Source: Marinobacter lipolyticus SM19 (GTDB taxonomy: Bacteria; Pseudomonadota; Gammaproteobacteria; Pseudomonadales; Oleiphilaceae). From it: a stretch of 64,000 bases of DNA. The stretch lies in assembly GCF_000397065.2 (NCBI RefSeq), contig NZ_KE007306.1, positions 701,164-765,163 of the forward strand, given 5' to 3'. The notes under the pieces were generated by a model. The model was not told the origin of the DNA. It saw only the letters and a list, made by a program, of their open reading frames with translations, and made no database searches. Position numbers and translations under genes: made by a program. How positions within the stretch are numbered: the stretch's first letter is position 1; each line of letters begins with the position of its first letter. Positions 26,650 to 35,210 of the stretch are shown one piece after another.

Positions 26650-26763
26650 GGTTTTCTCCTGCGGGCCGGATCGTAAATCCGGAGCATGTATTTGCGTCAG
26701 CCTCCCGCAGAACCAGGATTGCGGGAGGGCGCAGATTTTAACCAACTGAACGGTCTGATCAAG

Positions 26764-27498
26764 TTAATCCTGGTTACTGTCCGCCAATTCACGCTCAACC
26801 ACAGCGGATAACTGCCCCCAGCCCGGCCGGGTCAGGCGGATGTTGTCGACCAGTACCGTCGGCGTGCTGGTCACCTTCAGTTGCATGGCCACTTCCCGGC
26901 TCTGCTCTATCGCTTCCCGGTGCAGTTCGGTGTTCATACAGCGGCGGAAGCGGCGCTCTTCCAGCCCCAGTTCGTTGGCGTACCGGCTAAAGGTTGCCAC
27001 CGGATCACCCGAATCACTCCACTCACTCTGCTTGTCAAACAACTGATCGTGCATGGCCCAGTATGCGCTCTGGTCGCCAGCACATCGGGCCGCCTGGGCC
27101 GCAGGCATGGCATTCTGGTGTTGCTGCAATGGCAGGTCGAAATAGACAAAGCGTACCTGTCCGGACTCCACATACTTCTCTTTCAGCTGCTGGCTGGCAT
27201 CGGAAAACCGACCGCAGGCCGGACACTGGTAGTCCGCAAACTCCCGGACAACGACCGGAGCTTCGGCATCACCCACTGAAACGCCATAACGATCCAGTTC
27301 CGCCGGAAATGCATCGGCGTTCGGAGCTGCCACCGGCAATTCGTTGGACGTCGGATCCGGAGCGGCTGTCAGGAAAAACACGCCAATAACGGCCAGTACA
27401 ATGACCAGGATCGACGCCCCTATAATCAGAGGCTTGCGATTGTCGCCTCTCCTGGGGGGAGGGGCACCAGTTTCCTTGCGTCGCTTGGCTTCACCCAT
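26764..27498 (-). CDS. Membrane-anchored DsbA-family thiol oxidoreductase
   Basis: The 244-residue protein begins MGEAKRRKE, then has one membrane segment (residues ~27-48) and a periplasmic thioredoxin-fold domain. The active site is CPAC in REFADYQCPACGRFSD, with the cis-proline loop in TSTPTVLVDN. The helical insertion between them is of the DsbA/DsbG-like disulphide isomerase type (Thioredoxin_4). It probably oxidises or isomerises exported proteins. It is divergent from the nitronate monooxygenase gene; the partner reductant is not in the window. Confidence 0.87.
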   Translation of the reverse strand: MGEAKRRKETGAPPPRRGDNRKPLIIGASILVIVLAVIGVFFLTAAPDPTSNELPVAAPNADAFPAELDRYGVSVGDAEAPVVVREFADYQCPACGRFSDASQQLKEKYVESGQVRFVYFDLPLQQHQNAMPAAQAARCAGDQSAYWAMHDQLFDKQSEWSDSGDPVATFSRYANELGLEERRFRRCMNTELHREAIEQSREVAMQLKVTSTPTVLVDNIRLTRPGWGQLSAVVERELADSNQD

Positions 27499-27618
27499 GA
27501 GTACTCCTTTTTATTCGTTGGTGTGTTATTGATTGTCAAAGCCTGTGTTCAGGGATTGGTGAGCACGCTAAGATCCTTTATATCCTACAAAAGTTCCAAC
27601 AAAAATTAAGGAATACTC

Positions 27619-28584
27619 ATGGCATTGCCCGAATCTCTCAGGAATACATTATCCCTGCCCCTGGTTGCCGCGCCCATGTTTCTGATCTCCGGCCCGGAAC
27701 TGGCGCTGGCCTGCTGCAAACAGGGCATTGTCGGAAGCTTTCCGGCACTGAACCAGCGCACCAGTGAGGGATGCGAGGAATGGCTGATCCAGATGAACCG
27801 GGAACTGTCTACGTACAGGGAGCAGAACCCCGATCAGCAGGTCGCGCCGTACGCGGTAAACCTGATCGTTCACAAAACCAATCCCCGCTGGCAGGCCGAC
27901 CTGGAGTTGTGCGTCAAACATCAGGTGCCCATCGTCATTACATCACTTGGGGCGGCAAGTCAGGTGGTGGAAGCGGTACACAGTTATGGCGGCCTGGTTT
28001 TTCATGATGTGACCAACCAGAAGCATGCACGCAAGGCGGCCGAAGCCGGCGTGGACGGCATTATTGCTGTCGCGGCTGGAGCCGGCGGCCATGCGGGCAC
28101 CATCAACCCGTTTGTGCTGGTGCACGAAATCCGCGAGGTGTTCGATGGCGCCATTATTCTGGCTGGCGGGTTATCCCACGGTGAAGATCTCCTGGCGGCA
28201 CAGGCTATGGGCGCCGACCTCGCGTACATGGGCACCCGTTTTATCAATACAACGGAGTCCCAGGCGGAAGACGCCTACCGCAACATGATCATCGAAGCGG
28301 TTTCGGCGGACATCATCCATACCCCGGCGGTATCCGGCATTCCGGCGAGTTTCATGCGCCAGAGTCTGGAAGCGGCGGGGTTCCCGATGGATAAACTGCA
28401 TCAGGCCGGCGATATCAACTATGGAGAGAAGCTCAAACCCATCGATGACGAAGCGAAAGCCTGGAAAACCGTCTGGTCTGCTGGCCAGGGCGTGAGCCAG
28501 ATTCATGATGTGGTGTCGGTGGAAGCACTGGTAGCCCGGCTAAGTGACGAGTATCACTTAGGCAGATCGGCCCTGTGCGGTTGA
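27619..28584 (+). CDS. Nitronate monooxygenase (2-nitropropane dioxygenase family)
   Basis: The 321-residue flavoprotein has a TIM-barrel fold with FMN-binding motifs: LVAAPMFLISGPELALACCKQGIVGSFPALNQRT at the N-terminus, IAVAAGAGGHAGTINPFVL with the catalytic-type histidine near residue 158, and ILAGGLSHGEDLLAAQAMGADLAYMGTRF. It oxidises alkyl nitronates to carbonyl compounds and nitrite; the physiological target may be propionate-3-nitronate. It is transcribed alone and ends at a strong terminator. Confidence 0.88.
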   Translation: MALPESLRNTLSLPLVAAPMFLISGPELALACCKQGIVGSFPALNQRTSEGCEEWLIQMNRELSTYREQNPDQQVAPYAVNLIVHKTNPRWQADLELCVKHQVPIVITSLGAASQVVEAVHSYGGLVFHDVTNQKHARKAAEAGVDGIIAVAAGAGGHAGTINPFVLVHEIREVFDGAIILAGGLSHGEDLLAAQAMGADLAYMGTRFINTTESQAEDAYRNMIIEAVSADIIHTPAVSGIPASFMRQSLEAAGFPMDKLHQAGDINYGEKLKPIDDEAKAWKTVWSAGQGVSQIHDVVSVEALVARLSDEYHLGRSALCG

Positions 28585-28592
28585 CACCTGCA

Positions 28593-28628
28593 GCATGAAA
28601 CCGGGGCCCGCTGGCCCCGGTTTCATGC
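28593..28628. terminator. Hairpin between convergent genes
   Basis: GCATGAAACCGGGGCC / GGCCCCGGTTTCATGC is a perfect 16-bp stem between the convergent nitronate monooxygenase and DUF5666 genes. It lacks a long T-run but probably ends transcription from both sides. Confidence 0.75.
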
Positions 28629-28655
28629 CAGCATTCCGGCAATGCTGCCGGAGTT

Positions 28656-30173
28656 TTAGTCCTCCAGCTCGACCTCGTCAGCAACAAAGTTGCTGCTGCC
28701 CGAAGGTTGTTCAACGTAATCCACTTCGATGAGCGGACGCTCCCCACTCTCAAAGTCAGCCATCAGCTGATCGCGCTGAATGCCATCAAATTCGGTTTCT
28801 CCTTCCACCGCCCGTATCCGGACACCCAATACGGTGACCGTGGTGTCATCAATGGCGCCCAGACGTCCGGTGACCTCGAATTCATTACCCGCTTCATCTT
28901 CGATTTCACGCTCAACCTTAGTCGCTTCCAGAATCACGCCGCCACCGTTCGTAGACCGCTCAATGCCCTCCACTTCCACATCAAACGCGCCGCTCAGATC
29001 TGCCAGACCGATCCTCTGGTCATCGTCATCATCAGTGATGATGGTTAATGGCGTGACTCGAACCAGAACGCCTCCCACCAGAAATGTGCGGTTACTGAAA
29101 TCGATAGACGCCTGGTTGATAGGCCCTTCGACTTGCGCGTTGGCGTCCCGGATGTCGATTTCTTCCGCTTCAACGCGTCCATCTGCCAGGAAGTTCCCCT
29201 CAACCTGGATCAACAGGCCCGGTTGCAGGTCCGCGCTGGTCAGGCCATCCTCAAACACCGCATCATCGGGGACCAGCACTGTCAGCCCATTGATGGTGAA
29301 GGTGCTGTCAGCGTCGTCAAATGCTGTTGCCACCGGCCCGGCAAACTCGATGTCGTCATCATCCCCGCGTTGGTAACGCCGGCTTTCATCCTGCTCAATG
29401 TTATTGGCGATCAATCCGGAGGCGCCATCAACGGAACCGATACGGCCCTCCACTTCAACCACAAGCCCAGGAGCATTCAGATCACTTTCTGTCAGGCCAT
29501 CACCGAAATTGGTGGTATTGTCATACTCAACCGGAAATCCGTTGATCGAGAACCGGTTCAGGTCGACGTCCACGGAGCTATCGTCGATTCGTCCCTCGAT
29601 CTCGACGTCATCCAAAGACACTTCCAGTGAGCCGACATAGCTGGCCCGATAACGGCCATCCGGCAGACGCCAGCCACTGACACGGACAAATGCGCCGCTA
29701 TCAATAGTCTGCAACGACATCCCCTTGAACACCGTCTGTTTGTCCGCAACGATGGTCTGGCCATAGACGGTGAACGTGACACTCTCACGAATGCTGCTAT
29801 CGTCCGGATCGAATGTCTCGGAGACAATCACCACCTCGCCGCGGAAGGTGTCGTCGTACTCCACCTGCTCGGCAGTACCCTCACCATCGGCGCGCCATTG
29901 CCCGTCGATCCTCAGGATCATACCTTCGTCAAGCTGATCCTCGCGGCTAATGCCATCGTCACTGGTGACCGAGCCGTCGGTCTCAAAGCGAATACCATTG
30001 ACGAACACGCTGCCAAAGCCGGATACCGGCCCCACACTGGCACCAGTACCCCGAATGCCACCCTCGGCAACATCCACTGAACCGCCGCCACCGCCCCCAC
30101 AACCAGAGATCAACACAACCACGAGCGCACCCGCAGAGACGGAACGGTAGCGGTACATTGTGTTCGGCTTCAT
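28656..30173 (-). CDS. DUF5666 repeat lipoprotein, copy 1
   Basis: The 505-residue protein has a lipoprotein signal: a hydrophobic stretch ending VVLISGC followed by a glycine run, so Cys25 should be lipidated. The rest consists of about five or six repeats of ~65-75 residues, each with the pattern ...GLTSADLQPGLLIQVEGNF..DGRVEAEEI..., which is DUF5666. The protein is very acidic (many D/E). It should sit on the outer membrane or cell surface. It is a paralogue of 31128-32561 and shares the start GSSVGPVSGFGSVFVNGIRF-like segment after the signal. The ATG at 30173 has GAGAG upstream. Role unknown; repeat-rich acidic surface lipoproteins may bind calcium or other ligands. Confidence 0.82.
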   Translation of the reverse strand: MKPNTMYRYRSVSAGALVVVLISGCGGGGGGSVDVAEGGIRGTGASVGPVSGFGSVFVNGIRFETDGSVTSDDGISREDQLDEGMILRIDGQWRADGEGTAEQVEYDDTFRGEVVIVSETFDPDDSSIRESVTFTVYGQTIVADKQTVFKGMSLQTIDSGAFVRVSGWRLPDGRYRASYVGSLEVSLDDVEIEGRIDDSSVDVDLNRFSINGFPVEYDNTTNFGDGLTESDLNAPGLVVEVEGRIGSVDGASGLIANNIEQDESRRYQRGDDDDIEFAGPVATAFDDADSTFTINGLTVLVPDDAVFEDGLTSADLQPGLLIQVEGNFLADGRVEAEEIDIRDANAQVEGPINQASIDFSNRTFLVGGVLVRVTPLTIITDDDDDQRIGLADLSGAFDVEVEGIERSTNGGGVILEATKVEREIEDEAGNEFEVTGRLGAIDDTTVTVLGVRIRAVEGETEFDGIQRDQLMADFESGERPLIEVDYVEQPSGSSNFVADEVELED

Positions 30174-30176
30174 GGG

Positions 30177-31046
30177 TTACTCTCCCTCACCGGCTTTTCG
30201 GGCCGGGTTAATGGTCATCGGGTCTTCGAAATAGAAGATACTGACGCCGGTTCTCACCGGCTGTGCGTTGCTTCCGACATCCTTTTTCCCAGAAATATCG
30301 CGGTCGTGGGGCCCCAACCATCGGTCCAGCTGCTCAAGCAGTTGCTGCGATTGCTCAGCTGCGTGTCGACGCCAGCGGTCCATTATCTCAGGCGGAATAT
30401 TGTTGTACGTCAGTGTTCTCTGGAACAGGGGCTGATGGCCAGATTCACCACTGACCAGGTTATAGTCGATGGTTGCCACCAGATCAGATACGTCCTCGCC
30501 AAAAATCTGAAGCATTTCCTCACTATCACCAGCCGGGATGTAGGCACGCTGCTCCAGGACGAGGTCACCCGACGATCCATCCACAGAGACCACGCCCACC
30601 CGCAGAAGTTCATCCAGTACCGCACGGGGCGGCATATCCCCGCTGTATCGCTTCACCAGCTCACTGAAACTGAGCGGCCCATCGAAGCTCAGCAACGCAG
30701 GCTCGCCTTTGCGATTCTGGAATGCCGTATCGTGAACCCAGCCAGACACCACGCGTGAAGCCCGATTAGCATGGAGCACTTTGGACGTGCCGGAATGCTC
30801 GCCCGTCAGTATCTCGCGCTGCCGTTTGACCTCTTTGCGTGTCAGCCCCGTCATCACAGCGGCCCTGGAGTCCGTTGTTTTTCTGCGGTCATCGCTGAAA
30901 TCCTCAAGAGCCGCTTCCACGTAGGCTCGCTTGACCAGGTCCGCAAACTCCCCGAAGGGGACGCCATTGCGAAGCAGGAGCCGGGCAAGCGGTCGAAGAA
31001 TGCGATACAGCGCCTGATGCAGGGCATTGGTGTTGGAATGTTTCAT
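30177..31046 (-). CDS. DUF6502 protein
   Basis: The 289-residue soluble protein belongs to the family annotated DUF6502. Residues ~1-90 look like a helical DNA-binding-type domain (ALYRILRPLARLLLRNGVPFGEFADLVKRAYVEAAL, then TGLTRKEVKRQREIL). No signal peptide. It is located between, and co-directional with, two DUF5666 lipoprotein genes, only 3 bp before the second of them. A regulatory role for the lipoproteins is plausible but not shown. Confidence 0.72.
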   Translation of the reverse strand: MKHSNTNALHQALYRILRPLARLLLRNGVPFGEFADLVKRAYVEAALEDFSDDRRKTTDSRAAVMTGLTRKEVKRQREILTGEHSGTSKVLHANRASRVVSGWVHDTAFQNRKGEPALLSFDGPLSFSELVKRYSGDMPPRAVLDELLRVGVVSVDGSSGDLVLEQRAYIPAGDSEEMLQIFGEDVSDLVATIDYNLVSGESGHQPLFQRTLTYNNIPPEIMDRWRRHAAEQSQQLLEQLDRWLGPHDRDISGKKDVGSNAQPVRTGVSIFYFEDPMTINPARKAGEGE

Positions 31047-31087
31047 ATTTGGGATTGTATTCCCATGGCGCCATCAAGACCAGAATT

Positions 31088-31117
31088 GCCCGGCCGCAGG
31101 TAAAAACCCGGCCGGGC
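31088..31117 (-). terminator. Weak hairpin after DUF5666 copy 2
   Basis: GCCCGGCC-loop-GGCCGGGC lies ~10 bp past the DUF5666 gene ending at 31128. There is no T-run after it, so it may only stabilise the message end. Confidence 0.4.
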
Positions 31118-31127
31118 TCCGGTACGA

Positions 31128-32561
31128 TCAGTCGTCTTCCTCGATCTCATTGACGACATAATCACCGCCGCTATTGCGGAAGTAGTCCACTTCCACCTCA
31201 CTGCCGACCTCAATACCGGTGAAATCCGCACTGCCCCGCAACATTTCCAGGCCCAGGACGGTGATGGTGGTACTGGACAGCCCCGTCACCCGACCGTCCA
31301 TTTCATAGCTATCGTCACTATCGTCTTCCCGTTCGACCGTGATAGCTTCCAGAAAGCCGCCGTCATCCGGACGCTGACGGCCCTCGATTTCCAGGAAGTC
31401 ACCCACGTTCAGGCTTTCTATATCCTGGGTACGCATGGTGATGCGGTCGTCATCATCGTCGTCTTCAATCAGCGTACCGCTGGTTATTACCACACGCACT
31501 CCACTGACGATCAGGGTTTCACTGTCAGGCTTTGACTCAATAACACCCTCGAGTTCGGCATCCCCATCCCGGGGTTCGATTTCATCAGCGATCAAAACGC
31601 CATTGCGGTACTCGCCTTCCACTTTTACAAGCAGGCCATTGACCACGCTTCCCTCACTGAGCCCGTCATCAAATTCGGTACTGCCGTCAATCTGAACCTG
31701 GACGCCATTGACAAAGAACGTGCGATTAGCCGCGTCAAAATCGTAGACCGCGCCGACGATCTCCACGTCGTCATCGTCGTCGAACAGATCGTCCTCATCA
31801 TCAATCTTCCGGGCAATCAGCACGCCCCCTTCCAGGCTGCCCTCAACCTCAATTGCCAGGCCATCGCGAAGGTCGTCCCTGATCATGTCATCGTCAAAGA
31901 CCGCGCTGGTGTAGTCCACCGGAAAGCCATTAATAGTGAAGGTCTGGGCGTCGGTATCCAGATTCTCGACGACGCCTTCAATTTCCACTTCGTTGTCATC
32001 ATCGAAATCCACGCTGAAAGCCTTTACGCCTACGAAGCTGGCGCGGAAAGAACCATCATTCAGTTGCCAGCCGCTGACGCGCACACGATAGGTGTCGGCA
32101 GACACGCCGTTAAGCTCCACCGGACCCAGGCCTTTGAAGACAGTCTGACCATCCAGATGTATCGTCTGACCTGCAACGCTCAGTGTCCCGGTTTTTGCAA
32201 CATCGTCCCATGTGGCAGATGTCAGAGGCCCACGGATCGTGTCATCGTAGTCAACACTTTGCGCTTCACCCTCTCCACTATCGTCCCAACTGCCGCGAAC
32301 TTTGAGGATCATTCCTTTTTCCAGTTGGGTCTCCCGCTCCACCCCGTCGTCACTGTTTACAGCACCATCGGTATGAAAACGGGTGCCGTTGACGTAGACA
32401 CTGCCGAATCCGGACACCGGACCCACGCTGGAACCGCTGGATGTGTCGGCACTGTCCGAGCTGCCGGAACTGCTGCCCCCACCACCACAGGCTGCCAACA
32501 TACCCGCGAGTGCGCCGCCAATGGCGAACTTGATTGCTTTAGACAAGGCATTACGTTTCAT
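31128..32561 (-). CDS. DUF5666 repeat lipoprotein, copy 2
   Basis: From the ATG at 32561 the product has 477 residues. The signal sequence ends GMLAACGGGG, a lipobox, then a serine/glycine linker, then the segment SVGPVSGFGSVYVNGTRFHT that also begins the mature part of copy 1. Five to six DUF5666 repeats follow, with very acidic runs (DDDDDD). The longer reading to 32624 adds residues without signal character. The two copies flank a DUF6502 gene on the same strand and probably arose by duplication, but they have diverged considerably. Confidence 0.82.
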   Translation of the reverse strand: MKRNALSKAIKFAIGGALAGMLAACGGGGSSSGSSDSADTSSGSSVGPVSGFGSVYVNGTRFHTDGAVNSDDGVERETQLEKGMILKVRGSWDDSGEGEAQSVDYDDTIRGPLTSATWDDVAKTGTLSVAGQTIHLDGQTVFKGLGPVELNGVSADTYRVRVSGWQLNDGSFRASFVGVKAFSVDFDDDNEVEIEGVVENLDTDAQTFTINGFPVDYTSAVFDDDMIRDDLRDGLAIEVEGSLEGGVLIARKIDDEDDLFDDDDDVEIVGAVYDFDAANRTFFVNGVQVQIDGSTEFDDGLSEGSVVNGLLVKVEGEYRNGVLIADEIEPRDGDAELEGVIESKPDSETLIVSGVRVVITSGTLIEDDDDDDRITMRTQDIESLNVGDFLEIEGRQRPDDGGFLEAITVEREDDSDDSYEMDGRVTGLSSTTITVLGLEMLRGSADFTGIEVGSEVEVDYFRNSGGDYVVNEIEEDD

Positions 32562-32772
32562 CTCGATTCTCCAGGCTTGCTTTTCCGCTTTCCCACAAGG
32601 CTTTTGGGGCCCGCTCTCTTTCACATACTTTGGGATAATTTTCCCAACTGTTATTTTGGGAATTTATTCCCACATTTTCGAAATGTCCAGCTTCTCATCA
32701 TTAAGAATTTATGAACTTTTGACTCCCGAGTGCGTAAGCTGTCTACACACAACCGAAAACAGGTGCGGAACC

Positions 32773-32946
32773 ATGCTGGGATTTCTGAAAGGCGATCCGA
32801 AGAAAAAGCTGCAAAAAGCTTACGAAGACAAGCTCGCCAAAGCGCTCCACGCGCAGCGTAACGGCGATCTGCGCACCCATGGCACGCTCATGGAAGAGGC
32901 GGAAAAGATTTACGCGGAAATACAGGCCCTGGAAAAGCGGGAGTAA
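32773..32946 (+). CDS. DUF6435 small protein
   Basis: The 57-residue basic/acidic helical protein (MLGFLKGDPKKKLQKAYEDK...LMEEAEKIYAEIQALEK) matches the short DUF6435 family widespread in marine gammaproteobacteria. It is probably cytoplasmic with two amphipathic helices. Function unknown. It is transcribed away from the DUF5666 gene and converges with cbpM. Confidence 0.8.
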   Translation: MLGFLKGDPKKKLQKAYEDKLAKALHAQRNGDLRTHGTLMEEAEKIYAEIQALEKRE

Positions 32947-32958
32947 AGAAAAGGGGAG

Positions 32959-33303
32959 CTACCACTCCCCCATCAGTTGCCGGAGCTGCTGGTTGAGGCG
33001 ATCCACCTCACGACGCATATCCTGAACTTCATCGAGCAGTTCCAGAGACATCGCCAGTCCAGGCAGATTCATCTTGAGGTCGCGTTGCAGCCGCAACGCC
33101 TTTCGCAATCTTGCCAGTGCCGCCAGGTCAAACTGCCAGTAGCGTTCCTCCGGGATATCTTCCACTGGCGAAATGACACCGTAGCTGACCAGTTTGATAA
33201 CAAACTCGGCGTGGCACTCACCGCGCTCGCAAATTTCGGTCAGTGTCAGCGTCATTTGCGGCTCGGCCACCTCCACAGTATGAATCGGATCTTTGCTGGT
33301 CAT
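32959..33303 (-). CDS. cbpM: Chaperone modulatory protein CbpM
   Basis: The 114-residue protein is a MerR-like helical modulator that binds the J-domain of CbpA and inhibits its co-chaperone activity. Typical features are LTLTEICERGECHAEFVIKLVSYGVISP near the N-terminus and LQRDLKMNLPGLAMSLELLDEVQDMRREVDRL. It follows cbpA by 15 bp on the same strand, the usual arrangement. Confidence 0.92.
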   Translation of the reverse strand: MTSKDPIHTVEVAEPQMTLTLTEICERGECHAEFVIKLVSYGVISPVEDIPEERYWQFDLAALARLRKALRLQRDLKMNLPGLAMSLELLDEVQDMRREVDRLNQQLRQLMGEW

Positions 33304-33318
33304 GCCCTGCTCCCCCGC

Positions 33319-34290
33319 TTACACATGAAGTTTGCTGCGCGGATTGAAGTGTTTCTCCGCCTCGGCCAGCTGCTGATAGAGCTTGTCGGCCGCTTCAGTG
33401 TGCTGCTCCGGCATCACGATCTGCAGCACCACGATCTGGTCACCGGGATGCTTGCCCGGCAACCCTTTACCCTTGAGGCGGAGTTTGCGCCCGCTGGAGG
33501 AACCCTTGGGCACTTTCACGCTCACTTTGGAGCCTACCGTCGGCACCGTGACGGATGCGCCCAACGCCGCTTCCCAGGGAGAAATGGGGACAGTCACCAC
33601 CACGTCGCGACCCTCAACACTGAATAGGGGGTGAGGTGCCAGTTCGACTTCGATCAGCAGATCACCAGGATCCGCTCCGCCAATACCGGGAGAGCCCTGG
33701 CCTTTCAGGCGCAGATGCTGCCCTTCCCGCATACCAGCGGGAATCTTGACCTTCAGGTTCTTCTGACGGGCAATAATCCGGCCATGGTCGTCGGCTTCAT
33801 GGACTGTAAAAGACACCTGCTTCTCGCAGCCGTGAAAAATCTCTTCCAGAAACAGTGCCAGCCTGGCATGCACATCTTCGCCACGCATGCGGGCACTCTG
33901 GCGGAATCCGCCGCCGCCAAATCCCTGGCTGGAAAACCCACCACGGCCGCCACCGAATATCTCCTCGAAGAAGTCACTGAACTGCCGCGCATCAGCTTCA
34001 GTGTAGCCGCCACGGCCAAATCCGGACGCGCTCTGCCATCCGGGTGGCGGCTCAAAGGAACCATCCGGACGAGCACCGTACTTGCGCAGCTCATCGTACT
34101 CAGCCCGCTTCTCCGGATCTTTCAGGACTTCATAGGCCTCGCCCAGGTCCTTGAATTTGGTGTCGGCATCTTCTTCCTTGCTGACATCCGGGTGATACTT
34201 CCGCGCCAGCTTGCGGTAGGCCTTTTTGATCTCCTCGGGGGAGGCAGACTCGCTCACACCGAGGACGGTGTAATAGTCTTTGAAGTCCAT
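33319..34290 (-). CDS. cbpA: DnaJ-like co-chaperone CbpA
   Basis: The 323-residue protein has an N-terminal J-domain (residues ~4-70) with the HPD motif ([10 protein letters not shown]), a glycine/phenylalanine-rich linker ([22 protein letters not shown]) and the two C-terminal beta domains of class II J-proteins, without the DnaJ zinc finger. It stimulates DnaK and also binds curved DNA in E. coli. The ATG at 34290 begins [12 protein letters not shown]; the upstream reading is not homologous. It is paired with cbpM. Confidence 0.93.
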   Translation of the reverse strand: MDFKDYYTVLGVSESASPEEIKKAYRKLARKYHPDVSKEEDADTKFKDLGEAYEVLKDPEKRAEYDELRKYGARPDGSFEPPPGWQSASGFGRGGYTEADARQFSDFFEEIFGGGRGGFSSQGFGGGGFRQSARMRGEDVHARLALFLEEIFHGCEKQVSFTVHEADDHGRIIARQKNLKVKIPAGMREGQHLRLKGQGSPGIGGADPGDLLIEVELAPHPLFSVEGRDVVVTVPISPWEAALGASVTVPTVGSKVSVKVPKGSSSGRKLRLKGKGLPGKHPGDQIVVLQIVMPEQHTEAADKLYQQLAEAEKHFNPRSKLHV

Positions 34291-34517
34291 GGATCTCCTC
34301 ACAGCTGACCAAAGATGGATCTCTAAGTACTTATAGTTGACGCTGACAGCAAAAATACAAGGATCAGGTGCTGGCAGACACACGCCTGGGCCTGGAGGCA
34401 GCAACCGCACTAAGAAACGGTCATTATCATTCCCCCTGAATAGCCATTAGTATAGGCACCCGCCGACTATCGGCAATGTACGCTCCCCGTGATAACGGCA
34501 AACGGTGCACCAACCCC

Positions 34518-35210
34518 ATGACTCAAGCACGACCCCGACAAACCGGCCATCCCCGGTCACGGCTGTTACAGTTGGCGACGCCTGCAGAAGGCAAGGTGGA
34601 TAATGACAGTCTGCCTTGTCTTTCCGAGCGCCTGGGCCGGTTATTCGGGCTTGGGGACACCATGAACCTGGATTCGGCGCTGGCATTCCGCGGCGGTCAG
34701 CCGGCCATGGCTCAGGGTTTCGTCATCGAGCAACTGTCGCGGGAACTGGCCACCACGCGCCGGGCTCTGATTCAGCGGATTCAAAGCTACGGGGATGAGA
34801 TTGAGCAGGCAGACCCGATTGCACATGAGCCCTACCTGAACGCCTGGCTTACACTGCAACGTAAAATCGCCGCCACCTCCCGCCAACTGCGGGACAAGGT
34901 ACGCAAGACCATGAAAGATCAGGGCCAGGACCTGGCCCGGCTGGCCGAACTGGACTCGGTGTTTGATCACACCATGGCCGGTTATACCAGCCAGTGTTTT
35001 TCCCAAATTTCAAAGGTACTGGAGCAGCGGTTCCAGACCCTGAAGACAGCCTCTGAGCAATCCCCGGAACCGGGCACCCAACCCGGTGACTGGCTCCACC
35101 GTTACTGCGAGGAAGCGCAGACTCTGTTACTCGCTGAACTGGACGTTCGGCTGGAGCCGGTGCTGGGGTTACTGGAGGCCTGCCACAATGAGGTTAGTGA
35201 TTCACCATGA
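34518..35210 (+). CDS. DUF3348 protein of the stator-like operon
   Basis: The ~230-residue soluble protein matches DUF3348: a disordered basic N-terminus, then a helical region (LARLFGLGDTMNLDSALAF-like segment, then QGFVIEQLSRELATTRRALIQRI). No signal or membrane segment. An earlier ATG at 34476 would add 14 residues; neither has a strong ribosome site. The stop overlaps the start of the DUF802 gene (ATGA), so the products are probably needed together. DUF3348, DUF802, OmpA and DUF2894 genes recur as a unit in proteobacteria; no function is established to my knowledge. Confidence 0.78.
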   Translation: MTQARPRQTGHPRSRLLQLATPAEGKVDNDSLPCLSERLGRLFGLGDTMNLDSALAFRGGQPAMAQGFVIEQLSRELATTRRALIQRIQSYGDEIEQADPIAHEPYLNAWLTLQRKIAATSRQLRDKVRKTMKDQGQDLARLAELDSVFDHTMAGYTSQCFSQISKVLEQRFQTLKTASEQSPEPGTQPGDWLHRYCEEAQTLLLAELDVRLEPVLGLLEACHNEVSDSP

